From the NCBI RefSeq assembly GCF_048128805.1, contig NC_136000.1, positions 16,910,354-16,974,353 on the forward strand: 64,000 bases of DNA, read 5' to 3'. The stretch comes from Centroberyx gerrardi. Its lineage: Eukaryota; Chordata; Actinopteri; Beryciformes; Berycidae. The notes under the pieces were generated by a model. It saw only the letters and a program-made list of their open reading frames with translations. It made no database searches and was not told the DNA's origin. The stretch's first letter is position 1; each line of letters opens with the position of its first letter. This document shows positions 1 through 14,500 of the stretch, in pieces. The position numbers and the translations under genes are program-made.

Positions 1-449
1 TTAGAGTGCCAATTTACGAACGCACTCAGTGTCACTTCTCCTCATCACAACAGATCAGAGTGTTTCTCTTTTTTTTCCCAGTTCCATGAAAAAAAATATA
101 CTATATAGTAATATGTCAAAATTTGGCTTTGGGGGTCTTTCAGGCCTTACTGTTCCCTAAAAAAAACATAAAAACACCCATCTCTCCTCTGTACTGTCCT
201 ATTGAGATTATGTCACTGACGTGTAGGAGACATATCATTTGCAGATTTCTGGACTCCAAAATATCCATATCCAAAATACATATTGTTAAGGGCCCTTTGA
301 TCTTCAGTTCGTGATCTCCCATTCACTTGCACCTCTTTGGACACAAACAAAAGGCATGGGAGGACTGCTAACGGGGAGAGAAGGTTGCATGGCTGTGTGT
401 GTTGAATGGGCAGGTGTGAGTGGAGCGTGTGTGTGCCTGTACCGCAGCG
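1..449 (-). other. ppp6r2 3' UTR / downstream flank
   Basis: This stretch lies downstream of the ppp6r2 stop codon on the minus strand. I see no other gene in it. No convincing minus-strand AATAAA was found, so the 3' UTR may continue past the window edge. The short overlapping open frames on both strands carry no recognisable motif. Confidence 0.5.
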
Positions 450-3400
450 TTAGGCCGGTCCATTAGCAGAGGGCTGCGTCTCTCTGTAAGGTAACCAAAG
501 AGAAATTATTAGATAAGGGAGTTGCGCAGCACAAATGAATTTATATATGTCTGTCCCACACGCACACGCACACAAACATACACATGTAGACACACATACA
601 CTTACTGTGTGACTGCAGCCGACCGGTCAGGTGGACTGGTGGTAGTTGTGCTGGGAAAGTCTCCGTCCTTCTTCCCCTTCTCGCTGTCTTTCTCATTGCC
701 TTTCCCTTTGTCTTTGATGGACAGTCCCTCGATTGGCACCTTGTCCGCTTCACTGTAAGGACAAAACAAAGTGCATCTAACTAGACTGAGCGAGACAGCT
801 ACAGCATTGTTATCTGCACTCAAAATGTAGTGAACAAACTGCTGATGTCAATGTGCTGATGGCTGAATTTCATTAGTTATCCGCTCTCATTTCAGACCAC
901 ACCAGACATTAACATGCCACGCACAAACACACACCCGCACGTACACCGACACGTGCATCCGATGTTCTGGCACTGGGAGTACGAGCGGGCTTGGTTACAA
1001 AGCTACAGTGCACCCCATGGAGGTTGGATGCTGAGGGTTTGTCCAGTTTAACACTTCTAGGTGAATTAGGCATTCGTGGGTGGAGCTTAAAGCAGGCAGT
1101 AAAAGGTAGGAACCCTTGAGTTAGAGGGTAGGATCTGTCTGACTGTAGCATGCTTGCTGGTGCACTGTTTGTTAGTAGTATGTTTGTTAATATATTGACT
1201 TGTTAGGAAGTTGATATGTTGGATTGTTAGCGTTTTTTGTTTGTAGCATGCTATCTGATATATTGTTAGTAGTGTGGTTGCTCTGACAGAAAAGAAAGCC
1301 TATCAGCTGGGGTCCAAATCAATCTTATGACAGGCGTTATGTATATCACATGATGGTATTGCCGTGGTAGCCGGAGTGAGCAGTCGCTCAGTGTTCTCAG
1401 CTCTTGGTATATTTGTCTTACGTTAATAAGATAATAAGATAATAATAACAGTTTGCTGATGCCATTTGGTTTCTGAGCTGCTGAGTGGACAGTTTCAAGC
1501 TGGGGGTCATTGTTGAGACCAACAGCGAGTTTGGGGGTTACTGGGTAATGTTGGGAACAAGGGATAAACCTAAGTGTAGGTACAGAGTAGATCAGGTCCT
1601 CTTCGGTCACCATTTGTGGGTTAGTACATCATTCTTGAATTAGGCTTCTGTATGAATGCTTGCCCTGGATTATGGCTCAAGGGAATGTTACATCACATCC
1701 TGTGTATTGGTAAATGCAAGGAGCACAGAGAAACATGTTAATGGTCAATCTCTGCATATAACAGATGTGTTCATCCTTCATCCAACTTTAGGAAAGCATT
1801 CCACACTCCAGAGCAAGGGACCTCAAGCACAACATACCCTCTGACTGCTGGTCTGAATACTCTGGAGTCAAGGGGAGATGAGAAGGGAGGGAACAGACGG
1901 GAGGAGAATGAAGGAGGAAGTGAAAAACAGGGAAGAAGGGAAAGTAGAATTGGGCAGGACAAAGTTTGAAGGAAAGAGGGGAAGAGAGGCCTCAATATAA
2001 GAGGGTCAGAGTGTACAGCAGGACAGGGAAGGGATATACTGCACCAGTGAAGACAAAGAAACTGTCTTTTATTTGTGTGTAAGTGTGTGTGTGTATGTGT
2101 GTGTGCGTACCTGCTGAAGACCGCCCTCTCGTTTTTGGCATCCACGGTTAGCCGAATGGTCTCCTTGCCAGCACCCGTGGTGATGGTCTCTGTGGTGACC
2201 GTCTCCAAGGATACAGACTCTGTCTTGTCTTCCTCCTCATCACTGTCTGAGCCGCCGGAGGAAGAGCTGTCTGACGCCACCAGTGGAGCCTTCCTCGCCA
2301 CACACACACTCCACACACACGCTGCAGAGAGAGAGGGGAAAACACTTTTTACTCATGAAAATGCTGAAGAGAGAGGTAACGGTTATCTGGGATGACTTGT
2401 GGCTCAGTGAACTGATGGCAGTACCACAGCGTATAGTTTCCAGTCACAGTGTTAGTCTCTTGACACAAAACAATGTCTGGGAGCTGTCTGATATTTTTTG
2501 GGAACATTGTCAAGATGGACAAACAGGTGTTAGAGTAATAAACTATGTCTCCATTGAGAGGCATGCATTTTTGTTTTCTACTCCACTACTTAACTAGGTT
2601 TCTTTTCTTTTTTTTCAACAGTAAGGACAGTTTTAATAATTGTCTCACAGAGTGTTTTTCCATTTATCATATTTTTGTCAACAGAATTAAATGTTCATTA
2701 TGGTACAGAATTTCTATTTGAAATAGCAATTTTGACCAAATTACAAAAATAATAATTTCAAAAATTTTAAAAACAACATGTCAGTCAATGAGCATTTTCA
2801 TCATTCACTTTGTAACAATATTATCACTCTCACTAACCACATAGCCACAACTTACGGTTCTGGTTTGGTTTGGTTCTATCTGATCCGCTGAGCTCCGAGT
2901 CCACAGGAGAACTGCACCTGGGGCCTGTTTCTGAGCTGAGGAACACATGTCACAGCGATTAGAAAATCTACAGAATATACAATATAGCCAACACACTCTG
3001 GATGTAGCCCTATGTAAATCAGGAGTGGGTTGGTCTCTTTTACAGCGCATCAACTACGAGCTGTGGAGATGAAAACAAAGTGCTGAAGGTTGCTGAGCCA
3101 AGAAACTTTCTCATCCAGAAAATTTGTGAAGAAATTCAAAGAAACAAATTTGCATTCACAAAACAATTGCAATAATGCATTATTTTCAGTCGTAATACAG
3201 CATTTTAATTGTCATGAGCTAAAATGAACTACAATGACCAATGACACTAATTAGTGGATGAGAATAGGCCTTATCTTGTCTCATGCTCAGTACATGGTAA
3301 TAGAAGTTTTATTTTTGTCAGCCTTCTGAAGGTTGAATTCCTTTAACCCCAAGCTTGTTTCAAAATAATTTTAGTTATGAATGGCAATTTGCATATTGTC

Positions 3401-6400
3401 TCTGTCCCCACATTAAATACTATGTACTTGATTAGGAATATACATTTTTGGCTTACTCTATGTTTGCACAGTGTTGGTTATGAGTAGTCACACTTTTCAC
3501 TGAATGTATTTGATTGGCACTGCTAAATCATCTCTGTGTACTCACGGAAAAAGTAGATCTCATGCCAAAACAAACATTGCCCACGCCTGCCCTACGTCAT
3601 TCTTCAATTACTTTATTCAACCACAGTTAGTCTCATCAAGACCAGGCTTTAGATTGCTCTAGGGTATTTTCCATAACAGCTCCACACACACTGTAAGCAC
3701 ACCCAGACTCACCAGCAGAAAGGCTGGAAGTCGGTGAACTTGGCCCATCCCTTCTCCTCTGTCTCTGTGGTTGCTGGCTGGGAGGCTGGACTGTCCCAGG
3801 CCGCGAAGCCCACTCCTGCTGCAGGGGCCTTCGAGTTCACCTCCCCGAAGTCTGCTACCCAGCCAGTGCCTGAGTATATGCATAGCACCAGACAAACTGT
3901 ACATGAGACACTTACGCTGGAGCATAAGGCAGCTAAAGTCACACACATGGATGGCCATACATACATGCAAGCACCTCTACACCATATGAACCACATATTA
4001 AAACTGAAACTCAAAACTTGCTTAGGTCCTAACATAAAGAGCAACACAATTATTGTATCACCATGCATACAACATAAGAGTTTGTCTCACTCGGTGTACC
4101 CTCGGTCTGGCCCTGGTTGGAGAAGGGATCCAGGGCCTCTTTAGGCTCCTCCCCTTCCTCTGTGTCTGAGCCCGTTGTCCTATCAGAGGCCTCAGTGCCT
4201 GAACCTGCTGTCCTATCATAAGCCTTGCTTGCTGCGTCGCTCTGGGATGACCGCGACCCACCAAACCTTGTCACAGACAGCAAAATATTTTATTATGTTT
4301 GACTGAGCAAGGACAGCTGTGTTTCAAATGAATACACATATACAAAATGTGTTTCAAATACGAAACTAGAAGCATGATGCTGAAATAAACCATTAAAAAA
4401 AAGAATGTGTGTGTATATAGGAGTGCGTTTACCTGTTTCGGGACTTGGTTTGTGTTGCATAGTTGATCTCTTTCTCCTCCCAAATGTCCTCTTCATCATC
4501 ATCAAAGGGCTGAATCTTCTCCTTGGAGCAGGCCTCAAACACAGCTGTGTTAGCCTGCATACAACAGGTGGAACACTTAAATGTGAAGAGTATCATCAGT
4601 GTATATGTTGCTGATATGCATTATGTTGCATAACATAGGCTGAGATGAAGCCTAAAACTTAAGAATCAACAAAAACATTTACAGAGATGATATAAAAGGC
4701 ACAGCCACAAACAGTTAAGGAAATACACACATTAGAGCAAATATGTGAATACTATTGGCCGAAGAGTTAACTCACACTGTCCTGGCCTGCATCAATGTTG
4801 ATATTGATCTCTGCAATCCGGTCAAAGGTCGCGCTGCAATGACAGTAGGATTCACTCAATCAGCACACAGACACAACAGTACACCGACACACAGAGGGGA
4901 TTGTCACATAATTTACCCAATGCTGTCGTCATGATCAGTGAACTCCTCATCATTGAAGCCAAACTGATCCACAAAGTTAGCAGTCATCTGTTGGATCTGG
5001 TAGTCTGAGAAGGCCTAAAACACATCACAAACTTGAATTAGATTACCATAATTAATGTTAAAGCTGTCAATAGTTTGTGCGTGTGCTTATGTATGTTGTG
5101 TACCTGCTGCAGTGTTAGCTCTTTGGGGAAGGGGCTTTCCATATCATCTTCTGAAGAATGACGCAGGTTTCGAGTGCCAACCTGGAAGAGGGAAACACAA
5201 CACTTAAACAAACATGCAAAAGGTAAGATTTTCTTTTTGTATATATATATGTGTGTGTGTGTTTGTGTGCACAAACAGCTACTATATAGACATGTGTGTG
5301 TGTATACCAGGTCTATGGTGTTCTTCCTGTTAGTCTCTGACAGGGTCTGGTCCACAAAGGTCTCCCAGCGCCCTCTGAAGTCCTCTGGCAGCTCTGCATC
5401 CCAACACACAAGAAAGACAGGATTAAGAAGACTATATTCCAGCAGTGTAGTGACTGTGTGAGTCTCTTCTTTTACAATCACTTTCTTGCTTGGATGTGTA
5501 TGAGCGCATGTCCACAAACACACCTGTGATGAGGCTGCTGATCTGGGTGTGAACCGGGCCTTTCTCCAGGTTGTGGACGACTGTGTTGGCGATCCTGGTC
5601 AGGTGTCCCATGTACCCTCTCCTCATACCACCCTCTGACCTAAACACAGGAGTACCATCTTCATATAGAAAAACCCATAGGCTACTGTATATTAGCAAAA
5701 ACAACACAGTCATTAGCACAAAGTTCCTTACTGTATTTTATCATTCTCCTCCCAGGCCTCAAGAATCCTCTGGACAAGCTGGCAGTGCTGAAACAACTGT
5801 GAGAGACGAAGAAAGAGTCAATGACCGTTTTAATAGAGACAGAGCCACAGTGGTCCTTATGTTAGAGCACATTGCACTTCAATATATATAAATGCAAACA
5901 CAAGCATACAACCAGAGACACCTACATGAGTCACCATTGTGTTATGTGCAGAGTTTTCAGGGGTGACTGAAGGTTCAGGAGTTTGCGGCTCAGACAAGGT
6001 CTGCTCTTGCGGGGGGTCCTGTTGAAGCCTGGACCTGTCCTGGGACCCCAGGCCAGGTTGAAGTCTCATTTCGTGGGCACAGGGCCTGAGGATGGCAGCA
6101 ACACAGAGCTCCACTTGGAGGTGCAGGAAGTTATTCCACGTGTACTTAAAGAACAAGTCCTGAAAAACAAGGACACGCTTTAGAAAGGGACGTCTACAAA
6201 ATGTCACTCGGTGAACGTTCTAGTTTGACTGTGTCAGTGACAAATCCAGAGTGTGTGCTCATCTCACCAGGAGCAGGTCCATGGTATTGAGTCGGCAGAG
6301 TTCCTGCGCTACAACTGCGTGGCTAGCGGAGCTGGTGTACAGTAGAGAGGCCACCAGTCTGGCTACGTGAAGACGTGTGTTACCCAATGGCTCCTCCAGC

Positions 6401-9173
6401 ACACCCAGAGTAGTCAGCATGGGACTACGCTAAACATACACACAAAACAAACAAACAAGCTTTCTAAAAGTGCACAGATGGAGCCTATAGTCATTGGGTT
6501 GCAGTTGTCTGTGGGTTTTGCAGAGTAGAAAGATACTTGTAATGATTTAGAGTTAGAAACACTGTGTAGCAAAATCATCTACATGGCAGATAATCAAACA
6601 TAACTCCATCATCCTGTTTATCATCTGTATAACTAGTGCAATGCCTGTTCGCCCCGCTGCTGCACAGAGCGCTGTTCGCCCCGCCCCGCTGCTGCACAGA
6701 GCGCTGTTCGCCCCACCCCGCTGCTGCACAGAGCACTTGTTTATTCAAAGTTTATTAATATTGAACGTGTGTCCAATCCGACACTGCACGTCCTTGGGTC
6801 CCCAGCAATACACCCGCCAAGTGTGAAGTAGATCGGACGAACGGTTCTCGAGATATGCGAAGGACACACATACAGAGATTCCTTGCTTTATAGTATGATG
6901 ACATGCTATTTCATATTATGACCACTAATATAATAGACTTACAGATCATTAAAAGACAGGACTGATGACACAGTACTGGAATAAAACTACTGGTATCCAG
7001 CATTAGGGTTGAATATTGTTACTTGGGTAACAGTACTTGTTTCGATACCTATACTGTATAAAAGCTTATTATGTAATGCAATAGGATAATTTTTTGACTA
7101 AGAAAGTATTTATTTGTTCAAAATGCAATTTTACAATCAAAACTATCACATCTAAGGGCTGACTATAATAACTATTTAACAGCTTAAATTTTAAATATTT
7201 AGAACTATGTCAACAATACTTCACATTTTCAAGAATATTAAGTGCAAGTAAATTTTCTATGCACTTTTGTAAAATGCCAAAGTTCTTTTCTCACAGTCAA
7301 ACACAATACAGCTCTCTTCCCTCAAGTTAACACTGTGCACCATTAAGTGCTTCATTAGGCCTGAGGTGTTTCTGGAGTTGGCAGGTATTTCACATATCTT
7401 GCACCGTGCGCTGTCGCCATCAATATTAAAGGATAAGGCCGGTGTTTTTTAATGCATTGCTTACCGTCAACAAATCCTATGAAAATAACAAAATCAACAA
7501 TGCGTTTGCTCTACTCCCGTTACTTTTTGACTTCCCACGTACCGTTTTTAGCCGTCAACCTGGAAGTAACTGGCTCCAATTGTAAGCTAAAAACCTTGAA
7601 ATACAGCTCACAAAGACTTAGTTTCAATTTTAAAAATCGCTAACTGTTACCACGAAAAGTCAGGCTGTTGTAGTTATTACCAAATCAAATTCAAATGGGA
7701 ACAAATTCTTCATTACGCCGGGAACTATTTTCGGTGCTATGGAACTACTTTCCTGAGATCGCAAAGTGTTTACAGCCGGCTTATTAAGTTGTTTGAGGAA
7801 AAAGTCGGCTGGCCCGGTGCATCGTGATGATGAAATATGCTGCCCAGAGCAACGGCATGGCTCTTTGACGTGTTTTAAATCATTTTTTTAATACAATGGA
7901 GTTCTATGGCTGCTGGGACATGGCTTCATTGGGCACCGGCTACATGGACGAGATTTGCTGGCAAAACAAAATCATTGGTGATTTTGTTATTTTCATAGGA
8001 TTTGTTGACGGTAAGCAATGCATTAAAAAACACCGGCCTTATCCTTTAAATGTTAAAATGTAGCCAGAACTTGGACTGCGACATTGTGTACTTACTACAA
8101 GCAAGCCAGAACAACTTTGTTTTTCTTGCCCGTGGCAAGTAGTTACCTAATGAGCCAATCAGCAGTCACTTTAGTTAAAGAACATGTATGGTGATTCAAT
8201 GAAAGACGATGTAAGATTAGCCATAAAATTACTGAAATTTGGCACTGAATGTTTTAACGTCTTTCGGTAGTCTGTAGTACCGACATGATTCAGTACCCAG
8301 CCCTCTGCAGAGTACATGTGGTGTTTACCTTGGGTGGCTCCAGCAGTAGCTGGTGGAAGTGTATGAGCTGCGGTTGGATGGCCAATAGAATGCTGCTGTT
8401 GACAGTGTAACTTCTCTCGAATCCCTGAGCATCCATCACACCATCCACCCTGTCATACACAGACACAAAAACACATAACCCAAATACATATCAAACAGGA
8501 AATGGGTGGACACCATGTTTAAATAAAGGGTTAGGTTGTCTTACACAAGGGACACTCAACTGGCTTCGCCTGGAGACACCCAGAGATTTTGGAAAATTAT
8601 AGGGGCCAGGGGTCATTTGAAAAAATGACATTAATGGTGCTTATAAAATTAAATCTGTTAGCATTATTGATACACAATTTAAATTTGCTTTTAATTAGCT
8701 GTCTGTACTGAGAGAGGTGAATCTCAAAGTCAACAGACTGGTCGCTGGCAAGTGAGGTGTCAGCTACCAGTTGAGTATCACTGTCCGACAGAAACAGTCA
8801 CTCACACAGGCCTCCTGATCTCCAGTAATGTGAGAAGGACTTGAATTCCATTGACAATACAGCTCTCAGTCCTCTCACCGGAGAACATATTCTGCAACAG
8901 CTGCCCCACACACTCCTGCCTGTAGAAACACAATACATTATGTCATAGCCTCGACATCCTGTTAAGAGTGTGTGTACGTGCGACTGCGTGTGTGTGTGTG
9001 TGTGTCTCTCTTACGATTCCAGCACAGTGAGCAAAGGGTCAGGCTCTGAGATCTCTTGGAGCTGATTAGCCTGGTCTCTGCTCAGACGGATGATGTCACA
9101 CAACGTCTGAGATGCATTGGATTGCCTCTGAAAAACACATGCACACTTACAGCCTAGTAAATGGTCTATCTAT

Positions 9174-9208
<35 letters not shown>

Positions 9209-11158
9209 TAGAGGCTGTCCGGATTTTTTCAGAGGAAGAAGATGCTCGTAATGACTCAGAGATAGAGACTGTAGCGCTGTAATGCCATCTTACCTCCTCA
9301 TCTCTCTCGGGGTGAATGAGCTCTATGAGTCTCTGAGCCAACTTCTCTTCATTCAACCACTGTTGAGGGAAATCCCACATTATTATAGCACAACATATCG
9401 GTGCGTAATGTCTCAAGATATAAATCTGTGTGCGTTTGTCTCATACATTAAGTGTCTCCTGGCGGAGAGGGGCTGGCTCCACACAGCTGATAAGTCTTAG
9501 CAGCAGATCCATCATGGCCGACGTGTCAATATGCTTCAGAACCAGGGAGAGGAATCCCTCCTTCCCTCGCAAGAAACTAATCACCTAAACAAACCAGAGA
9601 GCAACGAAATCCCCATCATACAAAGTATTCTGTTACATCACCACACGGCCATCTTGGTAGGAAAACAACAGGCGATTGTAATCAATTAACAGGTGATTAT
9701 AATCAAATGACAGCCACAGCCAATGAGCTGTGTATATGGTAAAGCATCAAATTGGTAGGAAATGCATGTGACATCATGGGAATACTATGAATAGAAATGA
9801 AAGACCGAGCCCTTAGTCAAACTGAAAGATTGGAATGTGAACATTATACTCATAATTCATAAACGTATACATCATTAGGACAAAAACAAACAAGAAAATC
9901 CCATAAGCTAGATTTACCTCATGATCATGCCATCAGGGCATTATGACTCACAAGTCAACCACAAAACCTTTTGAATCATGTCTACTGATGAATAACTTAT
10001 TTGTATGTAGATCCCTTATACAAAGCTGTAGGGAAATTGTGGAACACACTGCCTATTGACATTTCACGAGAAAGAAAACATGACAGGCACCTTGGTTGAG
10101 AGGAATTCCCAATGTGAGCACTTACCATTATCTCACCGTGGGTAAACCTCAGTTTCTCAATAAAAGGAGTGGGAGTGTCTATGCGTGCGTGTTACCTGCT
10201 CGGTCTTGCGTGTGATAAGGTTCCCAATGGTCTTGCTAAAGAAAGATGCCAGGAGGGGGTTCAGTGGGGACGGCTGCTCCAGGAAGGCATACAGAGTTTC
10301 CAGCAAAGGCTCCTCATTACCCAACTTATCATTGATCACCCCCACATCGCATGTCAACAGCTCACATGCTATGTTTGGATACCTGCAATAAATGAACACA
10401 CAAGGCAGTCAAAGCCACTCACATTATAATTTTCTGGGGCAGAAGCAAAATAAATGTCTTATTTTCTACCTAGGGATATTACTAGTGTCCCATAGGAAAT
10501 TTGATTATTGAAAAAGCAACCTTTTCTGGAATTGGACCGTTGTGATTTTCACAGGCTGGTAACCCTTTGACAGGCAAGTATTTTGGACATTTTAAATGCA
10601 TTATCAATGGTTTGGCTGGATCTCTGCGTCATGAACCATTTTTACAATTGTAAAAGCATGTAAGCTGTCAGCTACAACTACAAAATGGCAAGTAGGAGAT
10701 ATGACATTCTGCAGTACAGGTAAAATGCATTATTTTTTTCTGGATGTATATTCTGCATCAGCATATTCTGAGCACTGGCACTTACTTGAAGCGTTTCATC
10801 TCCTCTACACCAGCAGGGGGCTCTGTAGTAATGAGACGGAGCAGCTCCTGCATGCAGTGGTCCTGGGATAAGAACAGGAGGAGTCTACAAAACAGTGATG
10901 ACGAGGGAAGAACCACCAGTTAGTATTGGCACGACACCAGGGATCGCTGAAAATTCAAAGCATGTGAAGAATTTTCTCCACCAGAATTACCGATGTGCTG
11001 TCAATATGCCAAAGCTAATGGTAAACGGACCTGCGGTTCTGGGCCTTGCACTCCTGCAGCACATCCTCCTCTTCCATGAGTTCAGCGAGTGTGACATCCT
11101 CCTTCTCCAGTAGAGCCTCCAGGTGAGACGACGTGTGCAGGTCAAACTTCCAAAACAT
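450..11158 (-). CDS. ppp6r2: Serine/threonine-protein phosphatase 6 regulatory subunit (SAPS domain), PPP6R2-like
   Basis: A SAPS-family scaffold that, by family knowledge, binds the PP6 catalytic subunit and directs it to substrates. Twenty-three coding exons (plus coordinates, 5' to 3' of the gene): 11031-11158, 10786-10884, 10196-10382, 9447-9584, 9294-9359, 9015-9127, 8806-8919, 8329-8449, 6268-6429, 5926-6159, 5732-5797, 5524-5639, 5308-5393, 5104-5181, 4917-5014, 4776-4833, 4433-4554, 4091-4266, 3713-3869, 2856-2935, 2111-2321, 606-752, 450-483. The product is about 930 residues. It starts [20 protein letters not shown] and contains [17 protein letters not shown], the [19 protein letters not shown] helix, [16 protein letters not shown] and the conserved [18 protein letters not shown]. 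An acidic Ser/Asp-rich tail follows. The tail blocks [15 protein letters not shown] and [18 protein letters not shown] resemble PPP6R2 more than PPP6R1. The last exon adds only about ten residues before TAA. PPP6R3 is the main alternative paralogue. Confidence 0.85.
6640..6740. repeat. GC-rich 31-bp tandem minisatellite in a ppp6r2 intron
   Basis: About three copies of a unit built on GCTGTTCGCCCC...CTGCTGCACAGAGC, with short insertions between copies. It lies in the long intron between the exons at 6268-6429 and 8329-8449. No coding role is apparent. Confidence 0.8.
7426..8049. mobile_element. Non-autonomous DNA transposon (MITE) with perfect inverted repeats of about 71 bp
   Basis: The left end at 7426-7496 (TTAAAGGATAAGGCCGGTG...) is repeated as its exact reverse complement at 7979-8049 (...CACCGGCCTTATCCTTTAA). 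The arms agree for about 71 bases and then diverge. The interior of about 480 bp has no transposase-like reading frame. I could not identify a clean target-site duplication, so the superfamily is not assigned. It sits in a ppp6r2 intron. Perfect arms suggest fairly recent insertion. Confidence 0.85.
9180..9208. repeat. (GT)n microsatellite
   Basis: A run of about 14 GT dinucleotides in the ppp6r2 intron just upstream (in plus orientation) of the exon at 9294-9359. Confidence 0.95.
9621..9795 (+). repeat. Dispersed repeat, copy 1 (partner at 40474-40625)
   Basis: The block containing CATCTTGGTAGGAAAACAAC, the AGGTGATTATAATCAAATGA core and the TCATGGGAATACTATGAATA end is present in reverse complement at 40474-40625 with moderate divergence. 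The match spans about 150-170 bp, so this is an interspersed element rather than unique intron. It lies in the ppp6r2 intron between the exons at 9447-9584 and 10196-10382. Confidence 0.8.
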
Positions 11159-11540
11159 GGTTGACGTCACAAGCGCATACGCTCAGCTGGTGACCGAAAG
11201 AAGATGGGGCATAGGCATCAGTAACGCTGACACTGTGTGAAAGACATGTTCAAGATTATGAATGAATCTATGTTGTCTGTGTGTGCTGAAGAAGTTGAAC
11301 ACTAGTTGTGATAATGTGTATTCTCTTACGTCTGGATAAGGAGTAAAATCCTCAGTCAGATCTTGCAAAACAGCCAGACATTTGCCTTATTGACACTGCA
11401 TGGCTAGGACATGGATCAGCATCAACGAATTCACATAAACACACCACACTGACAACACACACGCTCACTGCACTCATACTAACACCAGATACACCATCTC
11501 ATACTCTTTCACACACAGGAGAGAATGCCTTCAACCTGGT

Positions 11541-11585
<45 letters not shown>

Positions 11586-14500
11586 TGTTATAGAATCATT
11601 TCCAGAAAACCTTGCTCTGTCTTTGTGCAATATTTCTGTTTTAGAAGAGATGTTTTACAGCCAGAGGAAGAAACAGTCAACTCCAGTGCAGTGAGGCCTT
11701 GCACTCCCCTTTGTGCAAATAGCAGGAAGCACTGCGTCTGTAACTGAGTTAGGGCTGCACATTTGTTTAATCACATTATCCAGCTTGCTCTGAGAATGGT
11801 GGGTCACACATACACACTTACCCACAGAGGACCTCTGAAAATTGTGATAAGACGAGTAGGAAAGAGCTAACATTTATGTAAATAAAACACATTACACGCT
11901 GTTAGTAACTTAGTCTTGGTATGTGATATGAAAACTTGTGTAAAAACAAAGACATTATGCACCTATGCTGGTCAGCAAGATGAGGGGGAACTGCTGAGTC
12001 TCACATTATCCGACATCAGTGTCACTACACAGTACTAACTTGAGACTAGGGATGGTGATGAGGGCAACTGCACACTGTATGTTGATGGAGGAAGGACTTG
12101 TCACTGACCAATGACTATTGCTGCTGGGAGTGACCTTGACCTTAACATCCCCCTAAACCAAACCTGAAAGACCACAGAGACAGTAAAGCCTCCATCTCAA
12201 TTAATTTAACCCGAGACTCACTCCATTATCCACTGCATAAGACCACTATCTTCCCTCGTTAACATGCTGCTGGTCCAATGTGTGTTTGTAAATTGTGGAT
12301 ATGGTCTTTGGTACCGCAAAGTCACCAGTCACACATTTTTTCCCCGACAATAAAATGTGTGGGTAACCCAGCTAGTTAACCCTTTTCAGTCTAAAGAGAG
12401 GGTGACTTGAGTTCACTCACTGACAGAGAACATTAACGTCGATAAGCTAACGTTAATGATGCTTTGTATATGTTGACCTAGTTTACCAATCCTCTCAATT
12501 AACATGTTGTGGCTAAACAAACAGGTGTTTTTGAGCTCAGGCTACTCGCTGGAGGAATTCATCCCTTTCCCTTGAAGCCTACCTTTCATCCACAGCGCAA
12601 ACAGTCAGGTTTAGGCAGGCCTCTCTGGTGTCCTAAAAGCATCAGCCGGTACTACGGTCGTAGGGTAACCGTAACGTTAGCGTAAGATAACGTTAGCTCA
12701 TCCGTAACGTTAGCGTAACTTAACGTTAAGTTAGCTTATCTACCGTTACCGACCTCTTTCAATGCGGTGCCAGCGGCCAACGATGCCGTTATCTCGCATG
12801 CAGGTCATAAACTAACATGCCATGTCTCACTCATCTAGCTACCAAACTATTTCAATGCGGTACCAGTGGCTAACAATACTTCGCATGCAGATCATAAACC
12901 AACACGCCATAGTTAGCCATTTATTTACCACGGCTGCGTAGCTGCAGGCACAGAAGATGTCCTGATTCAGACCCACCTTGTCTCGACTGACGTTGGTGTA
13001 GCGAGCTAGTAGCGTTAACAGATTTTGTTTGGCCGCCAAACAAGTGACTGTATCCGTATATCCATCATTATTCAGCCGTCATCCACAAGCTGAGTGGCAA
13101 CAATCATTCCTCAGCGACTTTACCGTCAGGTCACCCGGAGGCCCGGGGCTTGCTATTCATGACTGGCTGCGTTAACGTTAGCTACTCCTTCCCGGTTCAG
13201 TTGCAATGTCATTTACGTTATCGCTACCGCTAGGCTTGGCCAGCTAACCGGCTAGGTTAGTTGTTGACACTATTCAAAATTGTACTTCAGAAGGCAGGCA
13301 AAAAAAATATCTGTCAAATGTTGTAATCAAAATGGCGGATACTGAAAACGTAATCAAAACTTAGGCAGGCTGTCAATCGAGCATGTATAAGTACAAACTG
13401 CACATGCATTTGCTGCCGTCCTAAACACGCGATTTGCTGTTAGGAGATGAAGGTGCATATAGAATAAAGAACAGATGAGTTAACTCAATATGAGTTCAGT
13501 GCTGCTGACAGGTGACGGCTTGCAGATTTAATTAAAAGACGACAGTGAAAAGGATTGTTAATCAACTGCCCGAGCAATTAATAACCTGTACATCAGCTGA
13601 CTGTCAAAGAAGATGCCGACGGATGCACTGCGTATATGGCATTGGCCTAATGTCAATAAGTTACCCTAAAGGGAGCGGGGAAGATAACACTACTGTTTCT
13701 ACTACCTGTAACTACTACTAGCCTACTACTAATAATAATACAAAAAATAATAATATAAAGGGACCAACAAAAAACATAATATTAACAATCAACAGCAATA
13801 CACTAAGGGAAGACTCGCACTGCTCGTTAATTAAAATGCTCATTAATTAATCTCAGCAAAATTCAGAACTACACTGGGCCCCTAACAAACAAATTAACAA
13901 GATTACTACAGCATAATGAGGGTAAAAATTAATGTAGTTAACAGTTAAATGAAAGTCGTTTCTTTAAATATTTGCTCATTGTATTTCCTGAGGCAGGTTC
14001 AGTGCAGTAATAAGCCCAAGTCTCGCAAATAATCGACCACTTTAACAGTTTTTCCTCTGACCAGGAAAACTCGCAGCCTATGGCCTAACTACCTGAAGTT
14101 TATTGTGAATGTACTTTTTGACCTGTGTGAGTTTGTGATGATGATCTATTTTTTAATTTTTTTTTATTATGCCTACTTCCTGCGTTGGTTTACTAACTGA
14201 TAACAAATAATGTGTTTCAAATGTTTTTGTATTGTTGCATTTGCTTTTCAAAGGGCTAATATATCATGTTTGTCATGTTAAGGGGGCAAAACGCACCAGA
14301 ATAGCAAGCTCTGAATAAATATTAATATTACACGCCGCTGACCCGAGTTTAAGAGAAACCATAGGCTTACAGTGTAACCCACTGCGTACAGCCTGCTTCT
14401 GCATTTCAGTTAGTTAGCATATAACGCGTGTATTTTAACTGATTAATTATGGCTAAATTTAAAATATTAAAGTTACACCATTAGCCTATTTTAGGTATTT

